Positions 8,276 to 16,130 of a stretch of DNA of 29,585 nucleotides are shown in pieces. Origin of the DNA: 12-FULL-44-12b sp964364225 (GTDB taxonomy: Bacteria > Patescibacteriota > Minisyncoccia > Phycocordibacterales > Zambryskibacteraceae); contig CAYIKP010000011.1 of assembly GCA_964364225.1 (NCBI GenBank), positions 1 to 29,585 of the forward strand, given 5' to 3'. The stretch's first letter is position 1, and each line of letters opens with the position of its first letter. The position numbers and the translations under genes were made by a program. Below the pieces are notes generated by a model. The model made no database searches and was not told where the DNA came from. It saw only the letters and a list, made by a program, of their open reading frames with translations.

Positions 8276-8281
8276 ATTATA
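8276..8281 (-). promoter_or_regulatory. -10 box for the DUF378-like gene
   Basis: TATAAT on the minus strand at 8281-8276 is about 33 bases before ATG 8242. No convincing -35 element was seen. Confidence 0.45.
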
Positions 8282-8362
8282 ACGCTACTTAAAAATATCA
8301 AAGCAGTTCCTTGTGTATTAGCTTGAAGCTGTAAGCTCAAAGCTGTAAGCTAACAAGCACAT

Positions 8363-8439
8363 CCGCCCTTAGCTCAGTTGGTTAGAGCATCGAGCTTATA
8401 CCTCGGGGGTCCCACGTTCGAATCGTGGAGGGCGGACCA
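8363..8439 (+). tRNA. tRNA-Ile (anticodon UAU)
   Basis: A complete cloverleaf folds. Acceptor CCGCCCT/AGGGCGG is followed by discriminator A and an encoded CCA. The D-arm is GCTC/GAGC, the anticodon stem TCGAG/CTCGG with loop CTTATAC, and the T-arm CCACG TTCGAAT CGTGG. Loop position 33 is T and 34-36 are TAT (8397-8399), so it should read AUA directly. Most bacteria read AUA with a CAU-anticodon tRNA modified to lysidine by TilS. CCA is templated, unlike in the tRNA-Ser and tmRNA of this window. Confidence 0.93.
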
Positions 8440-8477
8440 TTAAACAAAACTGCCTTAAGGCAGTTTTGTTTAATGGT
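8436..8477 (+). terminator. Long perfect hairpin starting at the tRNA-Ile CCA
   Basis: Bases 8436-8454 and 8459-8477 are perfectly complementary around a TTAA loop. The left arm begins with the last four bases of the tRNA (ACCA). The right arm contains TTTTGTTT, consistent with an intrinsic terminator of the tRNA transcript. The hairpin ends only 10 bases before the next gene. Confidence 0.7.
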
Positions 8478-8487
8478 CGGCAAGATT

Positions 8488-9051
8488 ATGAAGAAGTTAA
8501 AAATAGACAAGAAAAAGTTAAGAAAGCTTTCTAAAACCAAGAATCCCTTTATGTCTTTAGTGCGCTCAATTATATTTCAACAATTAGCAACCAAAGCGGC
8601 CACTTCTATTTACAATAGGTTTATAGAACTTTTTGAAAATGGGAAACCTACTCCAGAGCGAATTTTAAAGCTTTCTTCTACCAAATTTAAAAAGGCAGGT
8701 ATTTCAGGACAAAAAATGTCATACCTTCAAGATTTATCAAGAAAATTTTTGGACGGCACCATAAATCCAAAAAAATTTAACAAAATGTCTGATGAGGAAA
8801 TTTCTAGACACTTAATTCAAGTGAAAGGAATAGGTCAATGGACTGCAGATATGTTTTTAATCTTTGCACTTAATAGACCAAATGTCTTACCAGTAGGGGA
8901 TTTGGGTGTAGAACTTGGTTTTCAGAAAGCCTTTAACTTAAAAAGCGTTCCAAGCGAACGCACCATGCGTCGCTTAGCAAAACCCCACGAAGGTGAATAC
9001 ACCACCCTTGCTCTTTATCTTTGGTTTGTAAAAGATAGTCGCTCGAATTAA
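8488..9051 (+). CDS. DNA-3-methyladenine glycosylase II-like (AlkA/HhH-GPD)
   Basis: From ATG 8488 the protein has 187 residues; upstream in-frame codons would run into the tRNA and its terminator and are rejected. The HhH-GPD fold is clear: helices with SLVRSIIFQQLATKAATSI near 23-41, the helix-hairpin-helix VKGIGQWTADM (about 112-122), then PVGDLGV with the catalytic aspartate at 138. It would excise alkylated bases such as 3-methyladenine, starting base-excision repair. It lacks the N-terminal TBP-like domain of E. coli AlkA, as in the shorter AlkA/MPG2 type, and lacks the C-terminal cysteines of an iron-sulfur cluster. Convergent with recG, another repair gene. Confidence 0.9.
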   Translation: MKKLKIDKKKLRKLSKTKNPFMSLVRSIIFQQLATKAATSIYNRFIELFENGKPTPERILKLSSTKFKKAGISGQKMSYLQDLSRKFLDGTINPKKFNKMSDEEISRHLIQVKGIGQWTADMFLIFALNRPNVLPVGDLGVELGFQKAFNLKSVPSERTMRRLAKPHEGEYTTLALYLWFVKDSRSN

Positions 9052-9071
9052 AGTTTTTTGGAAACAGCTAC

Positions 9072-9190
9072 CACTCGGATTAAAATTTCAAAATAGTTAA
9101 GTTCAATAACGAAAAATGCCAAAACTCACTTCGTTCAAACAGTTGGCATTTTTCTATTTCACTAAAGTTATTTTGAAATATCCTCGTGAG
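9072..9190. repeat. Nested palindromic repeat, copy 1
   Basis: ATTTCAAAATA (9085-9095) pairs with TATTTTGAAAT near 9169-9179, AATAAC pairs with GTTATT, and GAAAAATGCCAA (9111-9122) pairs with TTGGCATTTTTC (9143-9154). The core and the right end (CTATTTCACTAA, CTCGTGAGCTT) recur in the copy at 28781-28961. The hairpin lies between convergent alkA-like and recG genes and may also act as a terminator. Confidence 0.75.
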
Positions 9191-9228
9191 CTTTTAAAAC
9201 CCTCTTACTTATCGCTTTGAGAAATTTA

Positions 9229-9337
9229 GAGCGAGGGGTTGTTGCAAAAAGAGGCTACGGAGCGCGACGGCGCGAGCCTTGAGGAAATTTTCAGCAGAAA
9301 ATTATCCGTACTCTTTTTACAATTACCCCGAGCGATC
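9229..9337. repeat. Second imperfect palindrome behind recG
   Basis: The left arm 9229-9261 and the right arm 9305-9337 are largely complementary; they share AAAAAGAG next to a TACGGA end. Between them lie two smaller hairpins: CGCG ACGG CGCG, and AATTTTC AGCA GAAAATT. The right arm ends one base before the recG stop. The sequence differs from the 9072-9190 family. It could terminate transcription from both sides or be a separate REP-like element. Confidence 0.7.
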
Positions 9338-9338
9338 T

Positions 9339-11471
9339 TTACTCAAAATGTATTTTTTGACGCTTTTCTGTGATATGGGCCTTTAAATTTGGAAAGTTAG
9401 AGAGTTCAGGATCTTTTTCAACTAATCCTTGAGCCTCTTTTCTTGCAGCTTCTACCATTTTTATATTTTTAAGCGCCTCCATACCAATATCTGTGATGCC
9501 CCATTGCTTTCCCCCCGCAATATCTCCTGCACCTCTTGTAGTTAAATCAAATTCAGCAAGCTCAAAACCATTTTTTGCAATACTAAATTGATTAAGGCGC
9601 TTTAATGTTGCTTCGCTTTTACCATCTGAAAAAACAAAGCATCTTGCTTGATGAGTGGAGCGGATAACACGCCCACGAAGTTGGTGGAGCTGTGCCAATC
9701 CAAATCTTTCCGCCCCCTCTATTATGATTGTTGTGGCATTTGGTACATTCACCCCCACCTCAACTACAGACGTAGCTACAAGTATGTGAATTTTTCCGTC
9801 TGAAAAATCTTTCATCACGGCATTTTTTTCAGCAGGTTTCATTTTGCTATGCAAAACCCCAATCTCAAATTCTGGAAAAACTTCCTTTTTAAGTCTTTTT
9901 GATTCTTCTTTTACAGATTTTGCTTCAATAGCGAATTCTTTTTCAGGATCCGGCTCATCAATTCTTGGGCAAATAACATAAGCCTGTCTACCCATTTTAA
10001 TTTCATTGCGAATAATTTCGTATGCCCCTCTTCTTTCTTTTGGTGGGACGATTTTTGTAATTACCTGCTTTCTTCCGGGAGGCATTTCATCAAGTAGCGA
10101 TAAATCTAAGTCGCCAAACACAGTTAGGGCCAGTGTGCGGGGGATAGGGGTTGCCGTCATTGAAAGTAAGTGTGGAGCGATATGCGATTTATCAATCAGG
10201 CTTTTTCTTTGTTTTGTGCCAAAGCGATGCTGTTCATCAATTATTGCTAGGGCGAGATGTTTCCACTTCACTTCCTTTTGAATGAGTGCATGTGTACCGA
10301 TAAGAATTGGTATTTCGCCCTGTTCCACCCACTTCAGTAATTGTGCACGAGAGATATCTGTCCAAGAATCTGGTTTAACTTTTGATGGGAATTTTCTACA
10401 TCCAGAGCCGGTAATAAGACCTATTTGAAGCCCAGATCCTACAAAGTATTCAATAAACGATTCAAAATGCTGCGTCGCTAATATTTCGGTAGGAGCCATG
10501 TATGCAGCCTGAAGTGTCCCAAAATTTTGGTCTTTTGGGCGTGTAGAAACTACAGCTTGTACAGATGCTGCTGCAACAGCTGTTTTTCCAGAGCCCACAT
10601 CTCCCTCAAGGAGCCTTGCCATTGGTTTACCACTTTTAAAATCTTTTAAAATATCACCCAACACTTTTTCCTGAGCATTTGTTAGTTGGTATGGAAAGTT
10701 TGAAATAAATTTTTCCAAATCATCTCGAATCCTCTCAATTTTAAAAGAAAGATTTTTTTCCCATATCTTTCTTTCCATTTGTCTATCTAGTTGAATGAAA
10801 AATACCTCCTCAAATGAAAACCTTTTTCTAGAAGCCTCCGCATCTTTTCTAGTCTTTGGCATATGTGCCCATACAAAAGCGGTTGAAAGAGTGGGCAGAT
10901 TGTATTTGCTTAAAACTTCTTTTGGTATTGGATCAATTATTTCTTCGTGGAGTTTACTTTTTATTATTTTTTCACAAGCAACCCTTAACCATTCTGAAGT
11001 TATTCCGCGCGATTCAGGATATACGGGCACCAATTCCGAATTATTATCTCCTATAAACATTCCACCAACCACTTCTTCAGAATCGAGCGCATGAACTATA
11101 GGATTTACCATCCCTTTCTTTCCTTTTCTATCTGTTATTTTTCCAGATATGCGAATTGTGCTTCCAGCGGGATACATTCGCGCAATGTATGGCTGATTGA
11201 GCCACACAACCTCCAAGGTTCCTGTTGGGTCAGAGACTACTCCTTTTGCCATTGGAATGCGGGAACGAAAACCTTTTGCAGTGTCTATTTTTTTTATTTC
11301 AACAATAAGAGAGGTTTCAGTCCCAATTTCTGTTGTTGCAATTGAATTTCCTCCACCAAAAGATGCATAACGAGAGGGGATATGACGTAAAAGGCTTTCA
11401 GTAGAGGTAATACCTATTTTTGTTAGTGCCTTTGTTTGATATTCGCTAAGACGGAAGTGATTAGTAAGCAT
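9339..11471 (-). CDS. recG: ATP-dependent DNA helicase RecG
   Basis: The 710-residue length fits RecG. An N-terminal wedge/OB domain (about 50-135, with RISGKITDRKGKKGMVNP) binds branched DNA. Two RecA-like motor domains follow, with Walker A GDVGSGKT at 290-297, the DEQH box in IIDEQHRFG, motif III SMTATPIPRT, and late motifs VGVNVPNAT and QLHQLRGRVIRS, ending in the RecG-specific TRG-containing segment (FDLTTRGAGDIAGGKQWG). It remodels stalled replication forks and Holliday junctions. Start ATG 11471 follows TAAAAT by six bases and a stronger TATAAT by about 20, so the transcript is short-leadered or leaderless. It diverges from the pilus operon. Confidence 0.96.
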   Translation of the reverse strand: MLTNHFRLSEYQTKALTKIGITSTESLLRHIPSRYASFGGGNSIATTEIGTETSLIVEIKKIDTAKGFRSRIPMAKGVVSDPTGTLEVVWLNQPYIARMYPAGSTIRISGKITDRKGKKGMVNPIVHALDSEEVVGGMFIGDNNSELVPVYPESRGITSEWLRVACEKIIKSKLHEEIIDPIPKEVLSKYNLPTLSTAFVWAHMPKTRKDAEASRKRFSFEEVFFIQLDRQMERKIWEKNLSFKIERIRDDLEKFISNFPYQLTNAQEKVLGDILKDFKSGKPMARLLEGDVGSGKTAVAAASVQAVVSTRPKDQNFGTLQAAYMAPTEILATQHFESFIEYFVGSGLQIGLITGSGCRKFPSKVKPDSWTDISRAQLLKWVEQGEIPILIGTHALIQKEVKWKHLALAIIDEQHRFGTKQRKSLIDKSHIAPHLLSMTATPIPRTLALTVFGDLDLSLLDEMPPGRKQVITKIVPPKERRGAYEIIRNEIKMGRQAYVICPRIDEPDPEKEFAIEAKSVKEESKRLKKEVFPEFEIGVLHSKMKPAEKNAVMKDFSDGKIHILVATSVVEVGVNVPNATTIIIEGAERFGLAQLHQLRGRVIRSTHQARCFVFSDGKSEATLKRLNQFSIAKNGFELAEFDLTTRGAGDIAGGKQWGITDIGMEALKNIKMVEAARKEAQGLVEKDPELSNFPNLKAHITEKRQKIHFE

Positions 11472-11490
11472 TTGCGTATTTTACTCGTGT

Positions 11491-11497
11491 TATTATA
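11491..11497. promoter_or_regulatory. Shared divergent -10 region, recG / pilus locus
   Basis: The palindromic TATTATA gives TATTAT on the plus strand (11 bases before ATG 11508) and TATAAT on the minus strand (11497-11492, about 20 bases before recG ATG 11471). One AT-rich core may therefore fire both ways. Confidence 0.5.
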
Positions 11498-11507
11498 TTT
11501 ATGTTAA

Positions 11508-13211
11508 ATGAAACGAGTTCTTTTTGCTCTTTTTGTGTTTGGTATTTTTTTGGCGCACCCGTCGCCCGTCTTTGCTGCACGCCTTTCTCTTTATCCATCT
11601 TCTGCGCTGGTTAGTCCGGGGCAGACAGTTTCAGTTTCTGTAATTATCGCCTCATCCGATAAGGCGGTAAATGCCGTTTCTGGCTTAGTAAATTTTCCAA
11701 CAAATAAACTTCAAGTTCTCTCCGTTTCTAAGGCTAATTCGGCGTTGACTTTATGGGTTGAAGAGCCAAGTTACTCAAATGTTTCCGGAACAATCTCTTT
11801 TCAGGGGGTGGTTCCAAACCCAGGATTTTTAGGAACTAGGGGCACCGTGCTCACAATCGTTTTTAAAACGCTTGCAGCGGGTCCCGCTGATATTTCTTTC
11901 TCTCAAGCTTCAGTTTTAGCAAATGATGGTTCCGGCACAGACATTCTTGCTGATTATCAAGGTTCAACTATTAATATAAGCGGACAACCAATAGGGCCAA
12001 CTAAAGCAGAAACCCAAACCTCTGTTAGTTCAGATGAGTTGAGAATTACTTCGAAAACTCACCCAGTAATAAATAAGTGGTATAGCAACAATGATGTTGA
12101 GTTATCGTGGAATCTCCCAACAGACGTAACTTCAACAAGATATTCTTTCGAAAAAGATTTTAAAGCTACACCATCAATAATAGATGCACCGGCCATAACT
12201 AGAAAAACTTTTGAAAATACAGATGAAGGTTTGTGGTACTTTAGACTTCAAATTAAAAAAGATGGTAAATGGGGTGGTGTCTCCACATTTAAGGTTTATA
12301 TTGATCTAACCCCCCCAGAAATTTCTATTTTTGATCTAATTACAGAAGATGGTGGAAAATCTCCACATATACTTTTGAAATCGATTGACGACTTGTCCGG
12401 ACCATCTCATTACAGGGTGAAATTTGGTGATAGACCATATGAGACATACAACGCGAAAGATAACGGGGAGCAAATGACAATTGCTGCTAAGTATTCTGGC
12501 AAACAAACAGTAATAATAGAGGCTTACGATCTTGCTGGTAATAAATCAATCATCGCTAAAGAGCTTGATATAAAAACCATTGAGGCACCAAAAATTCTTG
12601 ATGTCCCAAGTATTTTGGATAAGGGCCAAGACTTAGTAATACGAGGTACTGCCATTCCGGATACAGAAATACGTATTTATTTGAGGGATATAAATAACAG
12701 AGAGGTTTTTGAATCCACAAAATCTGGTTCTGCCGGTGATTTTCAAATGATTTGGAGAGAGCCTATTGCTGACGGTAAATATGTCATTTCGGCAGAAGCA
12801 ATAGATAATTTTGGTTCCATAAGTCCGCGTTCAAATGAAAAAGATATTTCAGTACACCCATCAATTCTATTCCGCATTGGCTCTTGGGTAGTAACTGTTG
12901 CATCATTCGCCACTTTCGCAATTATTGTGCTCATTGGCCTTATGTACGGGGGGCTTATTTTATGGAAAAGGTTTACACTTTTCCGCCGTCGTTTAGACCA
13001 TGAAATGGATACCATTGACCGTTCGGTTCATACTGCCTTTAATCTTTTGAAAGATGAAATTAGGCATGAGGTTAAGAATCTCCAGAAAATAAAATCAAAA
13101 AGGAAGCTGACGGCAGAAGAAGAAAGGATAATAGATAGGTTTAGCGCTGATGTTGATGATGCAGAAAGATTCATAGAAAAACAAATCAGAGATGTTAAAA
13201 AAGAGGTGTAA
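11508..13211 (+). CDS. Cohesin-domain membrane protein of the pilus locus
   Basis: A 567-residue exported protein. A signal peptide covers about 1-23 (cleavage near SPVFA/A). A cohesin/carbohydrate-binding-like beta-sandwich spans about 25-155 (SLYPSSALVSPGQTVSVSV, then ALTLWVEEPSYSNVSGTISF and a TVLTIVFKT strand). Ig-like or bacterial-surface repeats fill about 180-445. A transmembrane helix lies at about 456-483, followed by a charged cytoplasmic coiled coil of ~80 residues. It is probably a surface protein anchored with its C-terminus inside. It is first in a run with pilB and pilC, 35 bases before pilB, which has its own promoter. The role in pilus assembly or adhesion is inferred from context only. 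Confidence 0.82.
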   Translation: MKRVLFALFVFGIFLAHPSPVFAARLSLYPSSALVSPGQTVSVSVIIASSDKAVNAVSGLVNFPTNKLQVLSVSKANSALTLWVEEPSYSNVSGTISFQGVVPNPGFLGTRGTVLTIVFKTLAAGPADISFSQASVLANDGSGTDILADYQGSTINISGQPIGPTKAETQTSVSSDELRITSKTHPVINKWYSNNDVELSWNLPTDVTSTRYSFEKDFKATPSIIDAPAITRKTFENTDEGLWYFRLQIKKDGKWGGVSTFKVYIDLTPPEISIFDLITEDGGKSPHILLKSIDDLSGPSHYRVKFGDRPYETYNAKDNGEQMTIAAKYSGKQTVIIEAYDLAGNKSIIAKELDIKTIEAPKILDVPSILDKGQDLVIRGTAIPDTEIRIYLRDINNREVFESTKSGSAGDFQMIWREPIADGKYVISAEAIDNFGSISPRSNEKDISVHPSILFRIGSWVVTVASFATFAIIVLIGLMYGGLILWKRFTLFRRRLDHEMDTIDRSVHTAFNLLKDEIRHEVKNLQKIKSKRKLTAEEERIIDRFSADVDDAERFIEKQIRDVKKEV

Positions 13212-13229
13212 TTCTCAGTAATTTGGTCG

Positions 13230-13238
13230 TGATATAAT
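13230..13238 (+). promoter_or_regulatory. Extended -10 promoter of pilB
   Basis: TGA-TATAAT (TG at 13230-13231, box 13233-13238) ends eight bases before ATG 13247, giving a leaderless or nearly leaderless transcript. Confidence 0.6.
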
Positions 13239-13246
13239 TTAGGTTA

Positions 13247-14485
13247 ATGCACGATTTAAAATCATTAAAATCTTCTATAGAGAAGGAGCTTAAAAAATCA
13301 TTAGAAGAAATTTCCATTATTAGCCTTGTAGATTTATTAGTTGAATATGCTTATGCCACTCACGCATCAGATGTTCATGTAGAGCCAGCTGTAGAGGGAA
13401 CAAGAATCCGCTTTAGATTAGATGGCCTACTTACAGATATGTTTGATAGGAAACTACTCACCAAAGAACTCTCTCAAGAAATAATATCTAGAATAAAAGT
13501 TCTTTCAGGGCTTAGAACAGACGAGCACCTTATGCCACAAGATGGCCGTTTTAGAGTAAGAATTGGAGAAACAATAGATGTTGATGTGAGGGTTTCCATA
13601 ATGCCTACTTATTATGGTGAAAATGCAATTTTGAGGGTGTTAGCCGAAACAACCAGTTTTAGTTTGGAAGGCTTAGGTATTGAGGAAGCTGATTTGAAGA
13701 AAATTAGAAACGCTATGAAAAGGCCGTTCGGAATGATTCTTGCTAATGGTCCTACTGGCTCTGGAAAAACCACAACTCTTTATACAATTTTGAAGGAGTT
13801 AAATAAACCAGATGTTTCAATTATCACTATTGAAGATCCGATTGAGTATTCTTTGCAGGATGCTTCACAAATTCAAGTGAATGAACAAGCGGGGTTTAAA
13901 TTTGCAAATGGTTTGCGTTCTATTCTTCGCCAAGATCCGAATATTATTATGGTGGGGGAGATTAGAGATGAAGAAACAGCATCAATTGCGGTGAACGCTG
14001 CACTAACTGGTCACTTACTCCTCTCCACCCTTCACACAAATGATGCAGCAACGACATTTCCAAGGCTTACCGATATGGGCGTTCCGCCATTTCTTGTTGC
14101 TTCTACTGTAAACATTGCTATGGGCCAGCGTCTGGTTAGGGTTATTTGCCCAAAGTGTAAAGAAGAAAAAAAATTAGATAAAGAGGCCGTGAAGAGTGCT
14201 AGTGAACTTATTCCAGAAATAGGTGAGCGTAAGTTAGATAAGTTTTTTATAGGTAAAGGCTGTGATGCTTGTGGCAACACTGGCTATCAAGGAAGGGTTG
14301 GTATTAGGGAAGTGTTGGAGGTAAATGAGGAAATAAGACAATTGGTTATGAATAGGGCTGATGCACACAAAATTAAAGAAGCGGCTGTTCGAAATGGAAT
14401 GACGACCATGGTTGATGATGGTTTAAAGAAAGCAACGGATGGCGTTACCTCTCTTGAAGAAGTTTTGAGAGTCATCCATGAATAG
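13247..14485 (+). CDS. pilB: Type IV pilus assembly ATPase, PilB/GspE family
   Basis: A 412-residue hexameric secretion ATPase powering pilin polymerisation on the cytoplasmic side. Motifs: ASDVHVEP (40-47) at the start of the N2 domain, Walker A GPTGSGKT at 168-175, aspartate box IEDPIEY (195-201), Walker B IIMVGEIRDE (233-242), histidine box LLLSTLHTNDA, and a tetracysteine zinc element C301/C304/C339/C342 typical of PilB/GspE rather than PilT. It is shorter than usual because the N-terminal N1 domain is missing; only ~30 residues precede the N2 domain. It overlaps pilC by eight bases, so the two are translationally coupled. Confidence 0.93.
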   Translation: MHDLKSLKSSIEKELKKSLEEISIISLVDLLVEYAYATHASDVHVEPAVEGTRIRFRLDGLLTDMFDRKLLTKELSQEIISRIKVLSGLRTDEHLMPQDGRFRVRIGETIDVDVRVSIMPTYYGENAILRVLAETTSFSLEGLGIEEADLKKIRNAMKRPFGMILANGPTGSGKTTTLYTILKELNKPDVSIITIEDPIEYSLQDASQIQVNEQAGFKFANGLRSILRQDPNIIMVGEIRDEETASIAVNAALTGHLLLSTLHTNDAATTFPRLTDMGVPPFLVASTVNIAMGQRLVRVICPKCKEEKKLDKEAVKSASELIPEIGERKLDKFFIGKGCDACGNTGYQGRVGIREVLEVNEEIRQLVMNRADAHKIKEAAVRNGMTTMVDDGLKKATDGVTSLEEVLRVIHE

Positions 14486-15557
14486 TAAGCAAAATAAATT
14501 TTCAAGTTTTTTTCAAAGAGTTTCTCTTCAGGACAAAATTAATTTTGCTCGTCACTTATCTTTGATTATAAAATCCGGACTTCCTATTTTGGAAGGTTTG
14601 CCAATGATAAAGATGCAAACTGAATCCAAAGTATTGAGTAAGGTACTAGACACCCTAATTGATAATGTTTCAAACGGGCAATTCTTATCAGCAAGTATGG
14701 AACGCTTCCCACACATTTTTGATAGTTTTTTTGTTAATGTCGTAAGGGTGGGGGAGACTAGTGGCACGCTTGCTACAAATTTGGCCTATCTAGCTGATGA
14801 GTTAAAAAAAGCTCAAGATTTAAAAAATAAAATCCGTTCAGCGATGGTTTATCCGGTCATTATTATGGTAGCAACTGTTGTCTTGACAGGCTTTTTAATT
14901 TTTTCGGTTTTTCCTAAAATTCTCCCAATTTTTTCCAGTCTTCATATAAAACTTCCAATATCCACCAAAATTCTAATCGCCATTTCCCAGTTTCTTTTAG
15001 TTAACGGTTTAAATCTTCTTATTGGTTTAATAATATTTTTTATAGCATTTAGAATTGCACTCTTCTGGAAGCCAATGCAAAGACTTTTTCATAAAACACT
15101 TTTATTCCTTCCGGTTATTTCCACACTAGTAATTGGGGTTAATCTTGCAAACTTCGCTAGAATTTTTGGACTTCTCTTAAAAGGGGGGATAAAAATTGTT
15201 GAAGCCATAGAAATTACTGGTAAAACATTTACTAATTTGGTTTACAAAGAATCAATGGATGGAGCAGCAGAACAAATAAGAAGGGGGGCTAAGCTGTCTG
15301 TTTTTCTTGCTACGCAGAAGAAATATTTTCCACCCCTTATGTCTGGCTTAGTTTCCTTGGGGGAAAGCACAGGAAATTTGGAAGAAAATCTAACTTATAT
15401 TTCGGATTACTACAGAGAAGAAACAGAAAATAAAATTCATAACTTGACCACACTCATTGAGCCAGTACTTTTGCTTACTATGGGATTGGTAGTTGGTTTT
15501 GTGGCGATTTCAATAATCACTCCTATTTATCAAATTACCCAAGGAGTTGGGAGCTAG
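14478..15557 (+). CDS. pilC: Type IV pilus inner-membrane platform protein PilC/GspF
   Basis: 359 residues with two T2SSF domains. The first contains QDKINFARHLSLIIKSGLP and GETSGTLATNL, then a transmembrane helix (about 127-150). The second contains NFARIFGLLLKGGIKIVEA and LGESTGNLEENLTYISDYY, then a final transmembrane helix (about 322-345). A further hydrophobic segment lies at about 170-195. The twofold domain repeat and three membrane segments are the family signature. It is the membrane base that couples the PilB motor to pilin assembly. The start overlaps the end of pilB. Confidence 0.93.
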   Translation: MNSKQNKFSSFFQRVSLQDKINFARHLSLIIKSGLPILEGLPMIKMQTESKVLSKVLDTLIDNVSNGQFLSASMERFPHIFDSFFVNVVRVGETSGTLATNLAYLADELKKAQDLKNKIRSAMVYPVIIMVATVVLTGFLIFSVFPKILPIFSSLHIKLPISTKILIAISQFLLVNGLNLLIGLIIFFIAFRIALFWKPMQRLFHKTLLFLPVISTLVIGVNLANFARIFGLLLKGGIKIVEAIEITGKTFTNLVYKESMDGAAEQIRRGAKLSVFLATQKKYFPPLMSGLVSLGESTGNLEENLTYISDYYREETENKIHNLTTLIEPVLLLTMGLVVGFVAISIITPIYQITQGVGS

Positions 15558-15589
15558 TTAATGAATCCCGTACGAAACCGCGGTCGCAG

Positions 15590-15595
15590 TATAAT
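15590..15595 (+). promoter_or_regulatory. Putative -10 box before the first prepilin gene
   Basis: TATAAT is 37 bases before ATG 15633. It lies inside the loop of an inverted repeat whose arms are at 15565-15587 and 15668-15688. Confidence 0.45.
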
Positions 15596-15632
15596 CAGAA
15601 CATTAAACTACGCTTACTAAATATATTTAATT

Positions 15633-16130
15633 ATGAAGCTAATGGATAAAATTTTAGAAAAAAAACCGCGACCTGTTTCGTTCGGGATGAATTCAATAAA
15701 AAAAACAAGCGGTCTCACATTTATAGAAGTGATAGTGGTTATGGCGATAATCATTATTATTTTTTGGTTCGCATTGAATATTGGAACAAGGCAGATTGGA
15801 ACACAAACACTTTTTTCAGAAAGGGATGTTGTCTTAGGGCTACTTCGCGATGCTCGTTCTCGTGCAATGGGAAATATAAACCAATCCGATCATGGGGTTT
15901 TTATTGGTTCAAGTAATTACACTGCTTTTGACGGACAAACATATAGCTCTAGAAACCAAGCAAATGATTCAGTTTTCCCAAAGTTTAACGGAGTTACTTT
16001 TTCTGGTTTAACAGAAATTGTTTTTCTTTCTTTAAGCGGGCAAAGTACTGCCTCTGGTACAATAATAATGTCTAACAGCACAGGCACTAGTACTATTTCA
16101 ATAAACAATGAAGGAGCAATTAATTGGTAG
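15633..16130 (+). CDS. Type IV prepilin-like protein (FimT/GspH-type)
   Basis: A prepilin with a long basic leader, cleavage expected at G/LTFIEV (Glu at mature position 5), and a hydrophobic N-terminal helix (VIVVMAIIIIIFWFALNIG). The mature part has a FimT/GspH-like body: DVVLGLLRDARSRAM, then beta strands rich in Ser, Thr and Gly. 165 residues from ATG 15633; an internal ATG at 15687 (MNSIKKTSG) would give a more usual leader and may be the true start. The gene overlaps the next one by 23 bases. Probably a minor pilin of the initiating tip complex. Confidence 0.85.
   Translation: MKLMDKILEKKPRPVSFGMNSIKKTSGLTFIEVIVVMAIIIIIFWFALNIGTRQIGTQTLFSERDVVLGLLRDARSRAMGNINQSDHGVFIGSSNYTAFDGQTYSSRNQANDSVFPKFNGVTFSGLTEIVFLSLSGQSTASGTIIMSNSTGTSTISINNEGAINW

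Noticed and set aside
8323..8352. AGCTGTAAGCT repeats shared with the tRNA-Ser insert (19461-19474)
   Set aside because: A 14-base match between two strands over 30 kb is expected about by chance; not used as evidence of a repeat family.
8425..8487. Earlier start for the DNA glycosylase
   Set aside because: It would lie within the tRNA-Ile T-arm and terminator hairpin; ATG 8488 fits the family.
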